From: Populus alba
Taxonomy: Eukaryota > Streptophyta > Magnoliopsida > Malpighiales > Salicaceae
DNA: 64,000 nucleotides
Assembly (NCBI RefSeq): GCF_005239225.2
Contig: NC_133297.1
Location: forward strand, 1,372,392 to 1,436,391
Reading direction: 5' to 3'
The notes under the pieces were generated by a model. It was not told the DNA's origin. It was given only the letters and a program-made list of their open reading frames with translations, and did not search any database. Both the position numbers and the translations under genes were made by a program. Positions 14,341 to 26,561 of this stretch are shown piece after piece (the stretch's first letter is position 1; the number at the start of each line of letters is the position of its first letter).

Positions 14341-16451
14341 ATTAAAAAAAATCAAAATGCAAAAAAAAAAAAAAAACTGTAGTAATGGACCTTTTGGCGG
14401 ATGTGCAATTAATGTTCTGCATACGGCATGTAAAATCAATTAGATGTCGTGAAGAAACATGTTCTGGAATTGAGCCTGTGGCTTATGTGGTCGCGCTCAG
14501 TTCTTCTCTTGTTAAGGCACTGTTGTAATATCGGACTCCGGATTGACCAAGGACCCGGATCCAGGAACTAAACCGGTTTTGGCTAAAGAAATGACGGAGG
14601 AATGAAAACAATTGGCCGAGTAGGTCGAAAAATTGAATTAATCAGTTGATGTGGGCATGATTTTGTCAAAACCATGTTCTCAAACTATTAATTAATTTTT
14701 TTTTCTGATTTTTTTTGGTCTAGATAATGTTACTTTGATTATTTAAATAAAATATAATTTTTAGATTGAACCTTTCAATGACCAGTGATATAAATCTTAT
14801 CTTGAATCTTTCTTTAATTGAGTTTTCCAACTTGTAGTTCAACGGGATGTAATTATTTAATGAATAACGACGTGGATATGAAAAAAAAAAAAGCAATCAC
14901 TTTTGTTTTATTGTCAAATGAGCTATTTGTGTATTTCATAATTTTTTGAAAAAAAAATTAATTTGCTTGAAATAAATTTTTATATCGTTTTGATATGTTA
15001 ATGTCAAGAATAATTTTTTAAAAAATAAAAAATATATTATTTTTATGCATTTTAAAGCAAAAAACATTTTTAAAAACAATTGCTACCATATTCTTAAACA
15101 CACCCCAAAACTCATATATCTCTCGTGTTAATCAATGTCATTTTAAGATGTTTTATACTGTATTAAGTGACTGTTTTAAAATGCGGCAGATTTTATTTTT
15201 TAAAATATTTTTTACTTAAAAAATATTAAATTAGAATTTGAAGTTATTTTTGTCACAAAATTTAAATTTAAATCAAAGTTATTTATAACTAACCATATTT
15301 ATAATTTTTAAAATTCAAAAGTTACAAACTAATTTTTGTTTGTTGTGTTGATTAGTGTGTTATGATATTCATACACAAATTAATTAGTATTAAATTTTAA
15401 AAAATTGTTAGCATATGCAAAACACATATCAGCGTGTAAGGGGTGTCCTCACATTTTAATCATTGTGCTGTTTGGTAATGGAACCTCCCTTTCCGCTATC
15501 TTTTTAGACATGTCACAGTGTTTTTTTTTTTTCTAGTACAGCACATGTCATTGAATAGTGGAAAGTTTGTCGGCTTTCCTTTCGTTTTTCCTTCTTTTCT
15601 ACCTCCACCCATAAATTGCATATTGTTCTTCTTAGTTTTTTATATATTTACTTCAATCCCTTTTCTTTTAATTTTTAATTTTTATCCTTGATTGTTTTGT
15701 AAAAAAATTTATTTCTTTTCATTTTTAACCTTCAATTCAAATTCATATATATTATATTCGTAAATTTAGTCATTACCCCTTAACCCAAGTTTATATTGTG
15801 TTATTATTTTCAGTTTGATCCTTATTCTTTTATTTTTTTCTGTTAAAGTTGTTTTTATTTTAAATTCAACACTTCAATAAAAAAATCATGTTTCTTTTTA
15901 TTTTTTTTAGTTTTGTACTTGACTTTGTAAAAAAAAAATATTTATTTTAAATTTATTCCACATCTTCCAATAGCTTGGATTGAATTTGTAGTAAGTACAT
16001 TGGCATCTGGTTGATGGTACCTCTATATCCTATAATTTCACATTTGTTTTTTTAATCTTACTTTGATTAACTTTGCTTGACATATATTTAGAATATTTTA
16101 TATTTTAATGAAAATTAGCCATGAAAAAAATGGCGTATAACTTTACGAGGATAGAGATCGACAAAGGGGATTGAAACCTCCCTCCCGTTGAAATGAAAAC
16201 AGTATAATAGCGTTCAATGAAAAATACATCATCCGCTTCCATGAATCTCCATTATCATCTCCAACGAGCATGAGCAGAGGCTTGAACTCAAGCCACGCCC
16301 CTTTCCGAGCCAGGTCGTGCGCAGTTGCATGCGCCATCGTATTTCAAGAGAAGTGCTTTAGCCCATTGCCTCGGTGTTCCCAAACCGAACATCTAATCAA
16401 CTTTACAACTGCCTAATGTACGGAAAGACTTTGAAAACCAGTTTTAGGTCG

Positions 16452-16556
16452 AAAGAGAGGTTTTGTTGGATTCCATGTCACTGGAAAAGGGAAGCAACTA
16501 CTGTCCAAAGAGAGGTTTTTGTTGGATTCCTTACACATCGCTGGAATAGGGGAGCA
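16452..16556. repeat. Short tandem duplication
   Basis: Two imperfect copies, 16452-16496 and 16507-16556, share aaagagaggttttgttggattcc followed by a diverged middle and a common ctggaa...ggg(g/a)agca end. They are separated by 10 bp. The segment makes short open frames on both strands, which I attribute to its lower AT content, not to a gene. Confidence 0.8.
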
Positions 16557-17728
16557 CCCAACGTCTCTCGTTGTGATTCGCTTGGGCCGGTTCGGGAACT
16601 TATGTCTTTTCAAGATGTTTTAAAATTGTGTTTTATTTTGAAAAAAAAAAGAAGAAGAAATTGATTTTTTTTTCTTACGTTTCTAATCTGTTTATGTTGA
16701 AATTTTAGTAAAAATATATATAAAAATTTATTTTAATAGAAAAATACTTTTAAAAAAACATCATATGTCACAATATCAAACGCTCCCTGTTTATATAATG
16801 TGGTGTGATGTAATCTATATTTTTATTTTAAATATATATTTAAAAATATTTAATTAATTAACACCTAATCTAGTTAAAAACTATTTCTTATAACCATGGT
16901 TTTTAAAAAAAAAACTATGAGTCATTTTCTTGAATCGATTTGTTGAATCTATCAAGACCTACCTCAATGCAAAATACACACTTGCATCATTACGCGGGAG
17001 ATTATTACAATTTACAAGTGAATTTCGACATAATCATTTCAGGGCATGTACAGACTACACACACTATCTTCTATCATCCTCTTCTTTTGCAATATCTCTT
17101 CTTTTCCATTGCAGAGATATATATATTAAAATAAAGAGAGTCTAAATTTCTCTTTTCTAAGCACGCGTGTTGATTCTTTTATGCCACTCCAACTATGGGT
17201 TCCTACCATAGAAGGTGACTTTTAGTGTTTTACCTTCAACCTTCAATGATTTGATGTCCATGGATAAGTTGAATCTATACAATGTGTTTTCTGCCTCGTA
17301 GGAGATTTGGGTGCGGGTGCATTGATAGTGGGTCTTGTGTTGATCATGAGAAACAATAATTTGTGCTGATGGAGTACTTTCTTTGCAAGAGATTTGGAAA
17401 TTTGTTTCGAGAAACACGAGAGTAGTTTTCCCTAAACCTTGGACGTCTTTACATGCTTACTATTGTTGTCACTTTGTGGTGGCCTGTCCCAGGGCAGAAG
17501 AGAACTGGCGTACGTGTACTGGAATCTAAGACATAAATAAATAAAAACACAATAAAACCATATTTTAATATTGTAGGTTTTCGGTGTGTACAAAATAGTA
17601 ATGATCGATGGATCGAAAATTTTGTGGAGATATTGATTTTGTTTTGATGTGTGCTTAAACACCTGTAACGCAGACTCTTTTAATTTATGCAGATGGAAAC
17701 AGTTGCTCGAGGAAGATGCATAACATAG

Positions 17729-18810
17729 CATGCATGTAATTGTAGGTGTATAAGTTGTTTAGCAAGAACAAAGTATAACAAGAATAATATAAAAATATGA
17801 AGAAAATATTGAACAAGAGATAAAGCACAAATATATAAAGTGCTTGCTTGTAGAGCTATATATAGAATTTTAAATAAAAAAACAAGACAAAAAATAATTT
17901 AATTTAAATTATTATTGACATTTATTAAATTAATTTGTTACAGGAAGCGATGTAGAATTAATCTAAAATCAATTAGAATTGAATATTGATCAGTTATTAA
18001 ACTTGCATGATCAATAATATAAGAAATCTAATGAAACCAGATTAATTAATGGTTAATTAAAATTAATCCTTAAAATTCATAGAATAAATAAATCCCACGA
18101 GATACAAGAAAAAATTGACCAATCAAATTCACATTCACGATGGTAGAACACAGTATGCATGTAATTGTAGGGAAATTGCTTAGTAATAACAAACTGTAAT
18201 CAAGAATAATATAAAAACATGAAGAAAATATTAAATAAAAGATAAGTATATATAAATATATAAAGTTCTTAGTTGTAGAATTATAGAATTTTAAATAATA
18301 AACAATGATAAGAAATAAAGTTGTTGAGAATTATACATTTGTCCTTAAAAGCTAAATTGCCTTTTAATAGGTGCAAACGGTTTTAGTACAATGTATATTT
18401 CGAGTTCTCAACAACAATATTTCTAAAGTATATACTTTCTATGAACAGAAGGTCTTGCCCTAATTTTATTTTCATAACATAACAACAAAACCTAAGACTA
18501 GAGAAATAAGAGCACAACATCAAGTAAGGCAAATAATTTTTTTTTTACATTTATTTGTATATTTTCTACTCCTATTTCTAAGAAGGAGCTCCCTCTACTC
18601 TTGTTTATACAGAAAGCTTGCAATGTAGAATTAATTTGAAATTAATTAGAATTGATTGTTCTTGCTTACACGGAAAGCTTGCAATGTAAAATTAATTATA
18701 ATTGACTATTGATTATTTATTAAAATAAATGAACTCTTAGAATTTATAAAAATAAATAAATCCCACAGGATACAAGAAAAAAACTAAGAATTCACATTCA
18801 CGATGTTAGG
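17729..18810. repeat. Large diverged direct repeat (A-B-A'-C-B')
   Basis: Block A (17729-17885), starting gcatgcatgtaattgtag, recurs as A' at 18151-18310. Block B (about 17940-18145), with gatgtagaattaatctaaaa and ending near ttcacattcacgatgg, recurs as B' at 18608-18810. Between A' and B' lies about 300 bp (C) with no match in the first copy, which begins near ttgagaattatacatttg. The layout fits a duplicated, roughly 400-bp element with a later insertion in the second copy, possibly paired LTR remnants. No coding domain is present between them. Confidence 0.75.
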
Positions 18811-19740
18811 TAACATATAAACACCACATAAGAATTATTATTTTCCAACACCAATTCCAAGAGAGCTGTGTGTGATTAGATTGGCCTTCCACGCGTGCGT
18901 TCATCTTATATAAACTTTAATTCATGCATTTCCTTTGGTGGGGATTCCATTAATTATCATCTTCTTCCTGTTGGTAACTGTTCTGTCGGCTCTATTACAT
19001 TATCATCTTGTTATCTTGTTTCTACACCTGTCAAAGTGCTGGAAAATCCTGTCTTAATTGCTTTTTCAACCAGTACAGGATCTTCATGGATCCTCCTGTA
19101 AGTAGTAGCTTGTGCGTGCACAGACAAGCTTCAGCTGGGTTGTGGTAAACTGTTCATCAAAAAGCTTGATTAGGTTGAGTGTAGAGATGGTAATCTAATA
19201 CCAGCTTTGATGGATACTGTTCGAATAAACATTGATGGAATGAGGTTTTTTTAACAGTCATGTTACAAGTTAGAGGCGGAGCAAGGAAATCTCTTTAAGG
19301 GTAGCTAACATCACGAGGAAGAAAATTTCAAATGATTAAAACTTAAATTTTACTAGTTTTGATTTTAAAATTTAAAATTGTTCTTCTATATGGGGATAAT
19401 ATTCATATTGTTTTTTTTTCTTTTTTTAGGGGCTCGAGCCCTTGTTAACCCGTCTTCACCCCTGCTATTAGTTAATAAGTAATAAATAAGATATTAATAT
19501 TGTTAAATTCGACTTATTTATATATGTCTTGTGTGTATATTATTATTTTATTTTATATTAAATAATAGATAATATCCAGATAATAAATATTTATATAAAT
19601 AGATGGAATCTAACAAGTAAGATATATAAATATATAAAAAAAATTATCTCTAAATAATGTATAAAGTATAAATTTAATAAAAATTGAGCCCCCGGATTAC
19701 CATGATCATCCCTTCACCAGAGGGACCCTTTTTAGAGATC

Positions 19741-19939
19741 GTTTGGTAGTGAGTTTAATTCTGTGTTTGCCAAAATTTTGAATTTTTTTTTTTGTTAAAA
19801 TTGAGTTCGGTCTGTATTTTTTGGATCGTTTTAATGTGCTGATGTTAAAAATAATTTTTAAAAAATAAAAAAAACATTATTAGCATGTATTTCGACATGA
19901 AAAGCTATTTGAAAAGCAACCACTACTACACTGCCAAAC
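19741..19939 (+). mobile_element. MITE-like element, 199 bp
   Basis: The ends are near-perfect inverted repeats: gtttggtagtg on the left and cactgccaaac on the right match at 10 of 11 positions when one is reversed. The interior is A/T-rich with recognisable words (ttttttggatcgttttaatg, gatgttaaaaataattttta, gaaaagctatttgaaaagca). A copy of identical length and matching words lies in the opposite orientation at 51547-51745. More diverged partial copies appear near 1005, 3090, 14940, 16690, 22480, 23165, 23880, 25055 and 42650. There is no coding capacity, so it would be non-autonomous. Confidence 0.75.
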
Positions 19940-20661
19940 GCACTTTTAATGTTCTTGCAAGGACTCTGAGATTGACAAAAAACAATGAGTGCTTTAATGG
20001 TGGGTTTGTGTTGACTGGAAGTTAGAACCTGGGCTCCTCGGAGTCGCGCATGAGAAAAGCCTTTTTAACTTTCCAGGGTGTGTCTGGTGTCATGGCTTCG
20101 GTCCAGATGATCACGACTGTAGACATGGGCTAGACTAGCTAGTTTTGAACTTAAACTTGGAGTCCCAAAGTTGGAGTCCCAAGTCCACAAAGGCCGAGTT
20201 CGTCAAGTTTCTTTGGGATAAGCTGTAGCCCAATCTTGGAATAGTGGGTGTTTATTATTGTATTGTAAATATAGTTATAAAACCCAGCCCAATCAAGATA
20301 ATTCTGGTTAAACTATACTTTTGCATCTCCATATTTTAAATAAAAAAAAAGCAAAAAAACGTTTTCACTTGGCATTCTTAATTTAAAAGTTTTCTAATAT
20401 TATCCCTGTCATTTTCAACGCTAAACATGACCATTTAATAGCTGATGAAAATCCAATGGCAGATTCATTTCTTGAAAGCGAAAGTCTAAATACATATGCT
20501 TTATTCCAAGGCGAAAGCTAACGTATTTATTACGTTAAGTGATAGAGGAGATAGTGGAATCCTGGAAAGAAAAAAAGTTGGATGGTCCGTAAAGAAATAT
20601 TAAAACAAGTGAAAGCGTGGGTCCTTGCACAATGTTTCTACGAATTTAGAATATTTTATGA

Positions 20662-20857
20662 TTTTTATGAAAAAAATAATAAAAACATCAAATCAAATTA
20701 ACTTTGTGTTTGTTTCTTTATTATTTACCACGAAGGGGTGAAAATGAAACTTCCTGGATATTACAGGATTATTATTAGAAACATTCAAAATGTTTTTTAT
20801 GAAAAAAATAATAAAAACATCAAGTCAAGTTAACTTTGTGTTTGTTTTTCTTTATTA
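20662..20857. repeat. Host tandem duplication split by an insertion
   Basis: Segment A (20662-20717, with aaaaacatcaaatcaaatta and ending tttgtttctttatt) is followed by segment B (20718-20786, with gaaacttcctggatatta). A second A (20794-20857) follows directly. The matching second B lies only at about 22391-22456. The second A-B copy is therefore interrupted by the element at 20858-22394, which serves as a natural empty-site control for that insertion. Confidence 0.8.
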
Positions 20858-22394
20858 CTAGTTACATGACCCGCGCGATACCGCGGGTTAATTTATTTTT
20901 ACTTAAAAAATATTAAAAAAAAATTAAGGTCGAAAAGTGTTACGTCTTTCTGTAAAGTTATACCCAGGAGTTTTGGGTTTGGCTGCAACACCTAACCTAA
21001 GAGTAATATTTATAATATTAATAATAACATTAAATTTGCATGACTCAAGTTTAAGTCGGTCTGACTGCAATACCGAACCCAATAGCCTTGGATGTGGGTC
21101 TGACTGCAAGATCATGTCATAAAAGTATAATAATCAAATAGATTAATTAAAAAGAAAAAAATAAAGAAAAAAAATAACATGAAGAAAAAAACTAACGAGG
21201 AAAAATATATATATTTTTTGAATTAACTAGGTTGACCCATCAAATCTTGGATTCGTGCCGCGAAAGTTTGATAACTAAATAGGAAAAAATAAATTGATGG
21301 GTTACCCAGAATTAATTAGGCTAACCTGTGAAACCAGGTTAATTCATCAAACCCGGGATCCGTGTCATAAAAGTTTGATAACTAAATATAAAAAAATTTA
21401 ACATTAACAAACTAAATTAAAAGAAAAAAATTAACTAAAAAGAAAAGGAAAACAAAAATAAACAAAAGACATCAACTTTTTCACTATGGACTGCATTGTG
21501 CAGTTCACAGTCAAAGACATAAAAACGAAAAAAAAGCAAAAAGAAAAAAAAACTAAAGGCATCAAACGATAACTAAATAGCGAAAAATTTAATATTAATG
21601 AAATAAATTAAATAAAAAAATATTAATTAAAAAGAAAAAATAAAGAAAAAAACATATAAGAAGAAAAAAACTAATGAAGAAAGAGAAAAAAAATTTAATT
21701 AACTATGAATCAACTGGGTTAACCAATCAAATATGGGATTCGTGTTGTAAAAGTCCGATAATTAAATAGAAAAAAATTTAATATTAAAAAAATTAAAAAA
21801 ATAAAAAAAAAACAAAGAAAAAAAACCAAATGCATCAGCTTTTTCATTATAGATTGCACTGTGTAGTCCACAATAAAAGACTGCGTCATAAAAGTATGAT
21901 AATTAAATAGATTAACTAAAAAGAAAAAAAAACCCATGGGAAGAAAAAAACTAACGAAGAAAAGGAAAAAAAATCTGAATTAACTGGGTTAACCCTCAAA
22001 CTAAGTTAACCGTCAAACATGAGATTCGCGTCATGAAAATTTGATAACTACATAGAAAAAAAAATTGACGGGTTAACCCATAAAACCAAGTTGATCCATG
22101 ATTAATTTAACAAAATTAATTAAAAAGAAAAACCATCAAAAAAATATGGGTTAACCCGTTAAACCCGAAATGTGTGTTATAAAAGTTTGAGATAGAAAAT
22201 AATTCAACATTAATATATATATATATATATATATATCCATTTTTTAAAAAAGAAAAAATGAAGAAAAAAACAACTTTAAAAAAAAAAAGCAAAAAGTGAA
22301 AAAAAAAAAAAAAAAAAAAAACAGCTCAGTTTTTACTGTGGACTGCACTGTGCAGTCCATAGTAAAAGACTAGGTCCTTTTAGTTATAGTTTAA
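20858..22394 (-). mobile_element. Helitron-like element with internal hairpins
   Basis: Read on the minus strand, the element ends in CTAG directly before a host T. Seven bases inside lies a GC-rich hairpin: arms acccgcg at 20869-20875 and cgcgggt at 20882-20888 with a 6-nt loop. A terminal CTRR preceded by a short hairpin and no target duplication is the Helitron signature. The right border is placed by comparison with the unbroken host copy, and no clean TC start is visible there, so it is approximate. Inside are repeated 'aaaagtttgataactaaata' lines and three hairpins of related sequence at about 21481, 21845 and 22333. There is no Rep/helicase coding capacity. Confidence 0.55.
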
Positions 22395-22460
22395 TTTACC
22401 ACCAAGGGGTGAAATTGAAACTTCCTGGATATCACAGGATTATTATTAGAAACATTTAGA

Positions 22461-25400
22461 TGTAGAGATAATACTGGTTTGTTTTTATATTTTAAAAATA
22501 TTTTTTAAAATATTTTTTTTTCTTTACTTAAAATTAATATATTTTTTAGTGTTTTTAGTTTATTTTAATGTGTTGATATTAAAAATAATTTTTTAAAAAT
22601 AAAAAAAAATATTATTTTAATATGTTTTTAAATAAAATTTTTTTTAAAAATAATTATAATCACAAATAATATTAAATAAAAAATATTTTAAAAAAACAAC
22701 CAAAAGCTACAAAACGGTAACAAATTATAACACGGCCTCTTTCAGCAGCCTTTACATGTACGGTTTGGTCAAAGGTCATAAACGTGTTTCCTTGAAATAA
22801 ACTTTTCTTTAATCTTTTCTAGAGAAGCTTCTGAATAGCCCAATTGCAATCCTGACGAGTAAAGCTGAGAAGGACAACAATTTGAAAGGATTAAAAAAAA
22901 AAGGAGAGAGAATTAAAAAGTGGACGAGTAGTGGGCATCTTCGGAGATTCTTGACGCGTGTCCCCCACATCACCCTATTACATTTTTAGGAATTTTAACA
23001 AATTCTCTTAGGTTTTGATATCAGGGATTAAATTTAAGAAGAAAAATAAAGAAAACATGCTTTCTTAACAAAGAAGACAACTTTTTTGGGTTTTTTTTTT
23101 ATATAATAAAAGCATTCACAGATCAACTTATATGTTAATAAAAATTAAGATAGTATTTGGAAGTGTAATTATAATTGTTTTTTTTTTTAAAATTAAAAAA
23201 TATATTAAATTAATATATTTTTTATTTTTAAAAAATTATTTTTGAAATTAATGCATCAAAATGATTTAAAATATAAATAAAAAATTTTAAATTTTTTTAA
23301 AAAATATTTTGAAATTTAAAATCAGAGTTTATCTTTATAATATGGAAAGCATATTCCTCACATCGATATTGGTGAACTAATGAATTCTTCTATGTGCTGA
23401 CAATGTGCCAGCTTAAAAACTTGTGTTTAGTGGTGGGGCCTCCATTAAAATTTAAAAGTAAAAAAAAATGGGAGCGAGAAATCATATATTATTTTGCCCG
23501 TTGACGCTAAGTTCGAATATATATAGAGGGGGGGGGGGGTTGGTGAACTTGTAGAGTTATTCAAGGATATTTTATTTCTTTTTTAATCTATTTTTTTTTT
23601 AAGAAATAAGCAGGATGTACTGTTAAAAAAAAACCATTTATTCTTCTCTAAAAAATAATTGCAATTTCTTTTAAATGAACTAAATATATAAAAGATCTTT
23701 AATGAATATCAAGCATTATCTATATCGGTCACACTGATAAAAAAATATGGTCTAGATAATCAGAGCCAATAAATTACCCTATTATCTAATATACGAGCTT
23801 GCCCTAAACCTATTGGATTCATAGGAACAGAAAATATAAATATATTTTTAGTTAATTTATCTGATAATATAGTTTTGATTGCTTTTTAAATAATTTGTTA
23901 TTTTAAAATATATGTTAATAATATTTTTTATTTTTTAAAAAATATTTTTAATACTAGCACATTAAAATAATTTGAAAACACTAAAAATATATTAATTTAA
24001 AATTAATAAAAAAATAAAAAAAATTAATTTTTTTTAAAAATACTTTTAAAACAAACAAATAAATATATCATTTTTTGAAATTAAATATTAGCATCCCACA
24101 TTACTGTCGTTATTGAGGAGCCGAAAAACCAAGTGCTCTCGATGAAGTGAATTCTCAGTCAAATTCAGGATAATTTGGAAGAGTTGCGGAGCTAGATAAA
24201 ACCTTGCCCGGGATATTTTCAATGGCTTTCGGCCGGCGTCACTGGTTTTACCGGGTCACGGGAAAGAAGCTGCGGATAGCCAATTTCCTGGCAACTACGA
24301 TTCAAATTCTGGGTATGGTCCAGCAGCAAGCGGAGATCAGATCACTTTACCTGCTCCATAGGCCCCCATGTGATCCCTATCATGTCATCCGCTCAATTCT
24401 GACAAGGATAATATAAAATTTAAAAAAGCTCTGAAACAACTGCTCATGAAAAATAGCAGTGAGAAGAAACCATCTTAATTTAATACATTAAATTTTTAAA
24501 TGAGATTTTATAATATAATTTATATTATTTTATAATATTTTTTTTTAAATAAAAGTTTTTTAAACTTAAAATTTACATAAATTTATATTATTTTATACTT
24601 AATTTTTATTAAATAAATAGAGATTATGAAATTCGAACTCGTGATCACTTAGTTATTAAAATTTTGATTTCATATTAAAAAATTATTTTAATTTAAAAAC
24701 TTAAATTTATTAAGTGAAATTATAAAATATAATTTATATTATTTTTAATATTACAGTCTCATGCGAGCTTTAGGAGCTGGGCAATAGGCAATAGGCAACA
24801 GGCAACGCAGACAATCAATTAGGGCGACCGATGGTCAGCTACTTTCGTAAAACCGACACGCTGTTGAGGACGAAACAACCTAGAAACTATAATGAAAGTA
24901 CAAGGAGAAGAGACCCACGCATCCTTCCAGGCACCGGACTTGGACTTGCATGGAAATTCAGCATAAGAAAAACTGCCTGAAAAGCCATCTGAAATTCCCG
25001 CTTGGGAAAGTTGTTACGTGACGACTGGTCGTCAAACCCCGTCCGAGAAAAGATTTGGAAAAAGAAAAGTATTTGTAAAATTATTTTTTAAAATATTTTT
25101 TATATAATATTTTTTTTTTAATTTTAAAAAATTATTTTTGATATCAGTGTATTGAAATTATTTAAAAATATATAAAAAATTAATTTAAAATAAAAAAATT
25201 CCTAATTTTTTTAAAAAACACTGTAAACATAAATTACAGTGACTTGAAAAAATATCAATAAAAAGAAGATCATTTCATCTGATAACATATTAGAGAGAAA
25301 ACTGTTTTATTTCAATTTTCAAAAATAATTTTTTCAACTTAAAAAAACAAAATATCATGTTTTTTTAATGGATTATTCATCAGTTTTTTTAATACATTTT

Positions 25401-26411
25401 ATTTTGAATATATTTTTTTTAATTTTATCATTTAAATTTAATTTTTATATTAAATATTTTTCTTAGTTATTTTAATTATTATTTATTTTTTCTTTTATTT
25501 TTTTAATCGTAAATCTTCATTCTTTTAATTGATATTTATTTAATTTAAAATAATTTATACAATTGATTTTTTCTCAATATCATTATCCTTCAATTTTTTT
25601 ATCTATAGATCTTGTTATCATTTTTTTAATAAAAAAATTAAAATGTTATTTTATAATTTATTTTTCATAACATAACTAAAAAACTATAAATTGTTTTTCA
25701 ATTTTTTTCCCAAAACATTGATAAACATTGATTCATTTTTTAAGAATCTATCTTCCAAAAAAACTATTTGTCAGCCAATAAAAAAGTGGTGTTGTTTTCA
25801 TCACGTTTGGATCAATATGAAAAAAACAATTAAATTATTAAAAAAATCTATTTAGGTTAAGGGTTAAAGTGTAGTAAATATTACTTTTCAGAGTATTTTT
25901 AACTTGAAAATATATTAAAATAAAGTTATTGTGATAAAAAAAAATTATTTAAACATTTAAATATCAAAAAAATATAAAAAAATAAAAATTATTGATTTAA
26001 AATAATTTTTTTTAAATATAATTGGAATATAATTTCGAACAACCTAAATAAATTTATAAAATCAATATTTATTTTAATTTAATTTAATACTTGATTTGAA
26101 TAAGGCTTAGAATTGTTGATTTTTTTAGCCAATCGGGTCTAACAAACAAGTTTCGAAACCAAGAAAAGCAAAGGAAAATATCTCGGTGGCATTCACGTCA
26201 ACGTCACACTGTCAATATTCTTATGGCAACTACCAACCCCACATGAACAGTAACGCGGTGTCCCCAACAACAACGAATCAGATCGCCAAAAATAAAATAA
26301 ATAGACGGGGAAAAATTACCATCTACTCTGCGAGTTCTTCCACTCAACAAGCCTGCTTGCATCAAATACTTTGACCTTCCTCCTTGGACAACAAGACTTT
26401 CACCTGCGAAG
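22461..26411. other. Spacer upstream of the Ca2+-ATPase
   Basis: No gene supported. AT-rich MITE-like relics occur near 22480-22730, 23165-23330, 23880-24070 and 25055-25245. A G-run of about 12 bases lies at 23528-23539. Two less AT-rich islands (24095-24420 and 24750-25050) look single-copy but carry no recognisable frame. From about 26140 the sequence becomes less AT-rich and is probably promoter and 5' leader of the next gene. Confidence 0.5.
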
Positions 26412-26441
26412 CCCGTCCCGTCCCGTCCCGTCCCGTCCCGT
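26412..26441. repeat. (CCCGT)6 repeat near the ACA1 5' leader
   Basis: Six perfect CCCGT pentamers are followed by a partial one (ccgtcg). The tract starts 150 bp upstream of the ATPase start codon, in a likely promoter or 5' untranslated region. Being C/G-rich in an AT-rich neighbourhood, and perfect, it is probably length-variable between individuals. Confidence 0.9.
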
Positions 26442-26561
26442 CCGTCGATTCCTTACAGAAGAGGCAGTTCGGTAGAACTAGAGGAATAGTCTAGATTTTA
26501 AACACTGTTAGTGTTGGTTTCGTGCTTTGAAGAAACTTAAACAAGGAGGAACCATCATCTG

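Larger units (their letters stand above)
8100..17700. other. Gene-poor spacer
   Basis: No gene could be supported. Most of the stretch is AT-rich repeat relic, listed separately where its structure is clear. The segments 11600-12470 and 12540-13130 are less AT-rich and look like single-copy DNA, but their short open frames (for example 11867-12073 on the minus strand) match nothing I recognise and have no paired exons. The part 14930-15110 is another diverged copy of the AT-rich MITE-like family. Confidence 0.55.

Noticed and set aside
24620..24660. attcgaactcgtgatcac as the T-arm of a tRNA gene
   Set aside because: The surrounding 70-90 bases do not fold into a cloverleaf, and the flanks belong to an AT-rich repeat.
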